Assembly: GCA_965371225.1 (NCBI GenBank)
Contig: CBDUXP010000051.1
Span: forward strand, 1 to 29,032
Direction: 5' to 3'
DNA from: CBDUXP01 sp965371225 [NCBI: uncultured bacterium]
GTDB lineage: Bacteria; Abyssobacteria; SURF-5; CBDUXP01
Length of the DNA: 29,032 bases
Both the position numbers and the translations under genes were made by a program. How positions within the stretch are numbered: position 1 is the first letter of the stretch; every line of letters starts with the position of its first letter. This document shows positions 28,059 to 29,032 of this stretch, piece by piece. The notes beneath the pieces are model-generated. The model was not told the origin of the DNA, did not search any database, and worked only from the letters and a program-made list of their open reading frames with translations.

Positions 28059-29008
28059 CACCGAGGCGGGTTGGCGCCGGCGAGGGTCTTCTCGCTCAGG
28101 AAGTCGGCGATCATTGCGTGCGTCTCTGCCGAACGCTGGAGTTGTGGCACGTGCCCGCAATCGAGCTCCAGGTGATGGGCAGCCGGCAACGCGCGCCGCA
28201 CGTGTGACGCGAATTCGATGGGGACCAGCCGGTCCTGCTTGCCCCAGATGAAGAGCGCCTCGGGCTCAAGCCGCGGCAGGCGTGTCCAAAGGCCCTTCGG
28301 CCCATGCGGCTCTTCGAGGTAGATCTGACGCGCAGCCGCGTAAAAGGCCATGCACCCGCGCCGTGTGAGGTAGACGCGTAGGAACTCGTCCACCCCCGCC
28401 TGCACCCAATTGCTCTCCGCCCCGGGAATCATCCGGCGGACCACGCGCTCGACGACGCGACGCGGTATTACCCGCGTGAGGGCGAGCTCTGGGCGAAGGA
28501 GCCGGACCAGCGCCGCAAACCGCCGTTCTCGCAGCCAGGCCAGCGACGGGGCGAGCAAGACCAGCCGGCCTACTCGCTCAGGATGGCACAGACCGAGCTC
28601 CAGCGCCGCGCGCGCCCCCAGGCTGTTGCCAATCACATGGGCACGGCGGACCTCGAGGGCGTCCATCAAGTGGAGCACGGCGCGGGCGAAGAAAGGCGCG
28701 TGGTAGGGCGCGCGCAGGGGCTTGACTGAGTCGCCGAACCCTGGAAGATCCAGCGCGACCATCCGGAAGCGGTCGGCCAGGGCGACGACCGTTGGCAGAA
28801 GCGATACCTTGGTCGCTCCCAGCCCATGGATCAGGATAACCGGCGGGCCGGTGCCCGACTCGAGGATCGAGAGTTCGCCCGAAGGCGTCCCGACTCGCCT
28901 GAAGCACAACCGGCCCGGCCCTGTGATGCCGCTCGTCGCCGCGAGCAGCCCCACCCCCAGATGCAGGTTTTTGCGAATGATGAGACGTCCCGCGTTGTAA
29001 GCATCCAT
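28058..29008 (-). CDS. Alpha/beta hydrolase (5' end possibly beyond the window)
   Basis: 316 aa. The oxyanion HG motif is [11 protein letters not shown], the nucleophile elbow is [15 protein letters not shown] (Ser in GNSLG), the acid is in [11 protein letters not shown] and the catalytic His is in [10 protein letters not shown]. The set is that of the haloperoxidase/MhpC-like group; substrate unknown. The ATG at 29006-29008 has GGAGGA directly against it, too close for a normal Shine-Dalgarno, and the frame stays open to the window edge (IAEDLRGG precedes it), so the true start may lie outside. Its stop overlaps the start of comM fragment C. Confidence 0.85.
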   Translation of the reverse strand: MDAYNAGRLIIRKNLHLGVGLLAATSGITGPGRLCFRRVGTPSGELSILESGTGPPVILIHGLGATKVSLLPTVVALADRFRMVALDLPGFGDSVKPLRAPYHAPFFARAVLHLMDALEVRRAHVIGNSLGARAALELGLCHPERVGRLVLLAPSLAWLRERRFAALVRLLRPELALTRVIPRRVVERVVRRMIPGAESNWVQAGVDEFLRVYLTRRGCMAFYAAARQIYLEEPHGPKGLWTRLPRLEPEALFIWGKQDRLVPIEFASHVRRALPAAHHLELDCGHVPQLQRSAETHAMIADFLSEKTLAGANPPR

Positions 29009-29032
29009 TCCTCCGCGCAGGTCTTCCGCGAT

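Noticed and set aside
27846-28160. 104-codon minus-strand ORF
   Set aside because: It reads partly through the hydrolase end, the repeat and the shifted frame of comM fragment C; the comM reading explains the sequence better.

Overview
The window is GC-rich bacterial chromosome with ordinary housekeeping and metabolic genes, interrupted by two visibly AT-richer accessory segments (about 11.23-13.36 kb and 24.35-27.85 kb) and by several families of short dispersed repeats. A prepilin-type protein with an H-X9-DG-like tail (15807-16727) and abundant 'cgttcttggcgccttggcgg' and 'atccgtgttcatctgtg' repeats are typical of large environmental genomes such as Planctomycetota, Armatimonadota or Hydrogenedentota. 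I cannot fix the phylum from this window.

Layout. 0.2-3.9 kb: a CxxCxxCC (YkgJ-type) protein, a diiron ferritin-like enzyme, a membrane-anchored SGNH hydrolase and ArfB. 4.0-6.4 kb: an AlgI-like MBOAT O-acyltransferase overlapping a second SGNH-like protein, probably a cell-surface or exopolysaccharide acylation unit. 6.5-10.3 kb: an alpha/beta-hydrolase pseudogene, a 2H phosphoesterase, a VOC protein, a MATE exporter and an SDR. 10.3-11.2 kb: a repeat-built ORF. 11.3-13.4 kb: accessory segment 1, with a membrane-anchored Mrr-type nuclease and a membrane coiled-coil protein. 13.5-13.7 kb: gene tails and a repeat. 13.8-15.7 kb: a MarR regulator with a clear promoter and operator, followed by a ferredoxin-type reductase fused to an SCP2-like domain. 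15.8-21.2 kb: small metabolic genes (prepilin-like protein, flavin/F420-type oxidoreductases, thioesterase, methyltransferase, SRPBCC protein). 21.3-23.75 kb: a hybrid histidine kinase. 23.98-24.3 kb: a repeat cluster with the first codons of a REP-associated tyrosine transposase. 24.4-27.85 kb: accessory segment 2, with a PIN protein and partner, a DUF2188 protein, a hairpin-rich possible RNA and a nucleotidyl-cyclase-like protein with transmembrane helices. 28.06-29.0 kb: an alpha/beta hydrolase.

Three observations stand out. First, three C-terminal fragments of comM (yifB) lie at 12.25, 13.48 and 27.86 kb on the minus strand, each touching an accessory module, which suggests that modules integrated repeatedly at the comM 3' end. 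Second, a repeat of about 55 bp occurs at least nine times with compensatory changes in its hairpin stem. It has inserted into comM, supplies the ribosome binding site of one gene, ends next to a luciferase-like gene fragment, and lies near a RAYT remnant. Third, accessory segment 2 combines a cyclase with membrane helices, a PIN pair and a run of perfect stem-loops, and looks like an uncharacterised defence or regulatory locus.
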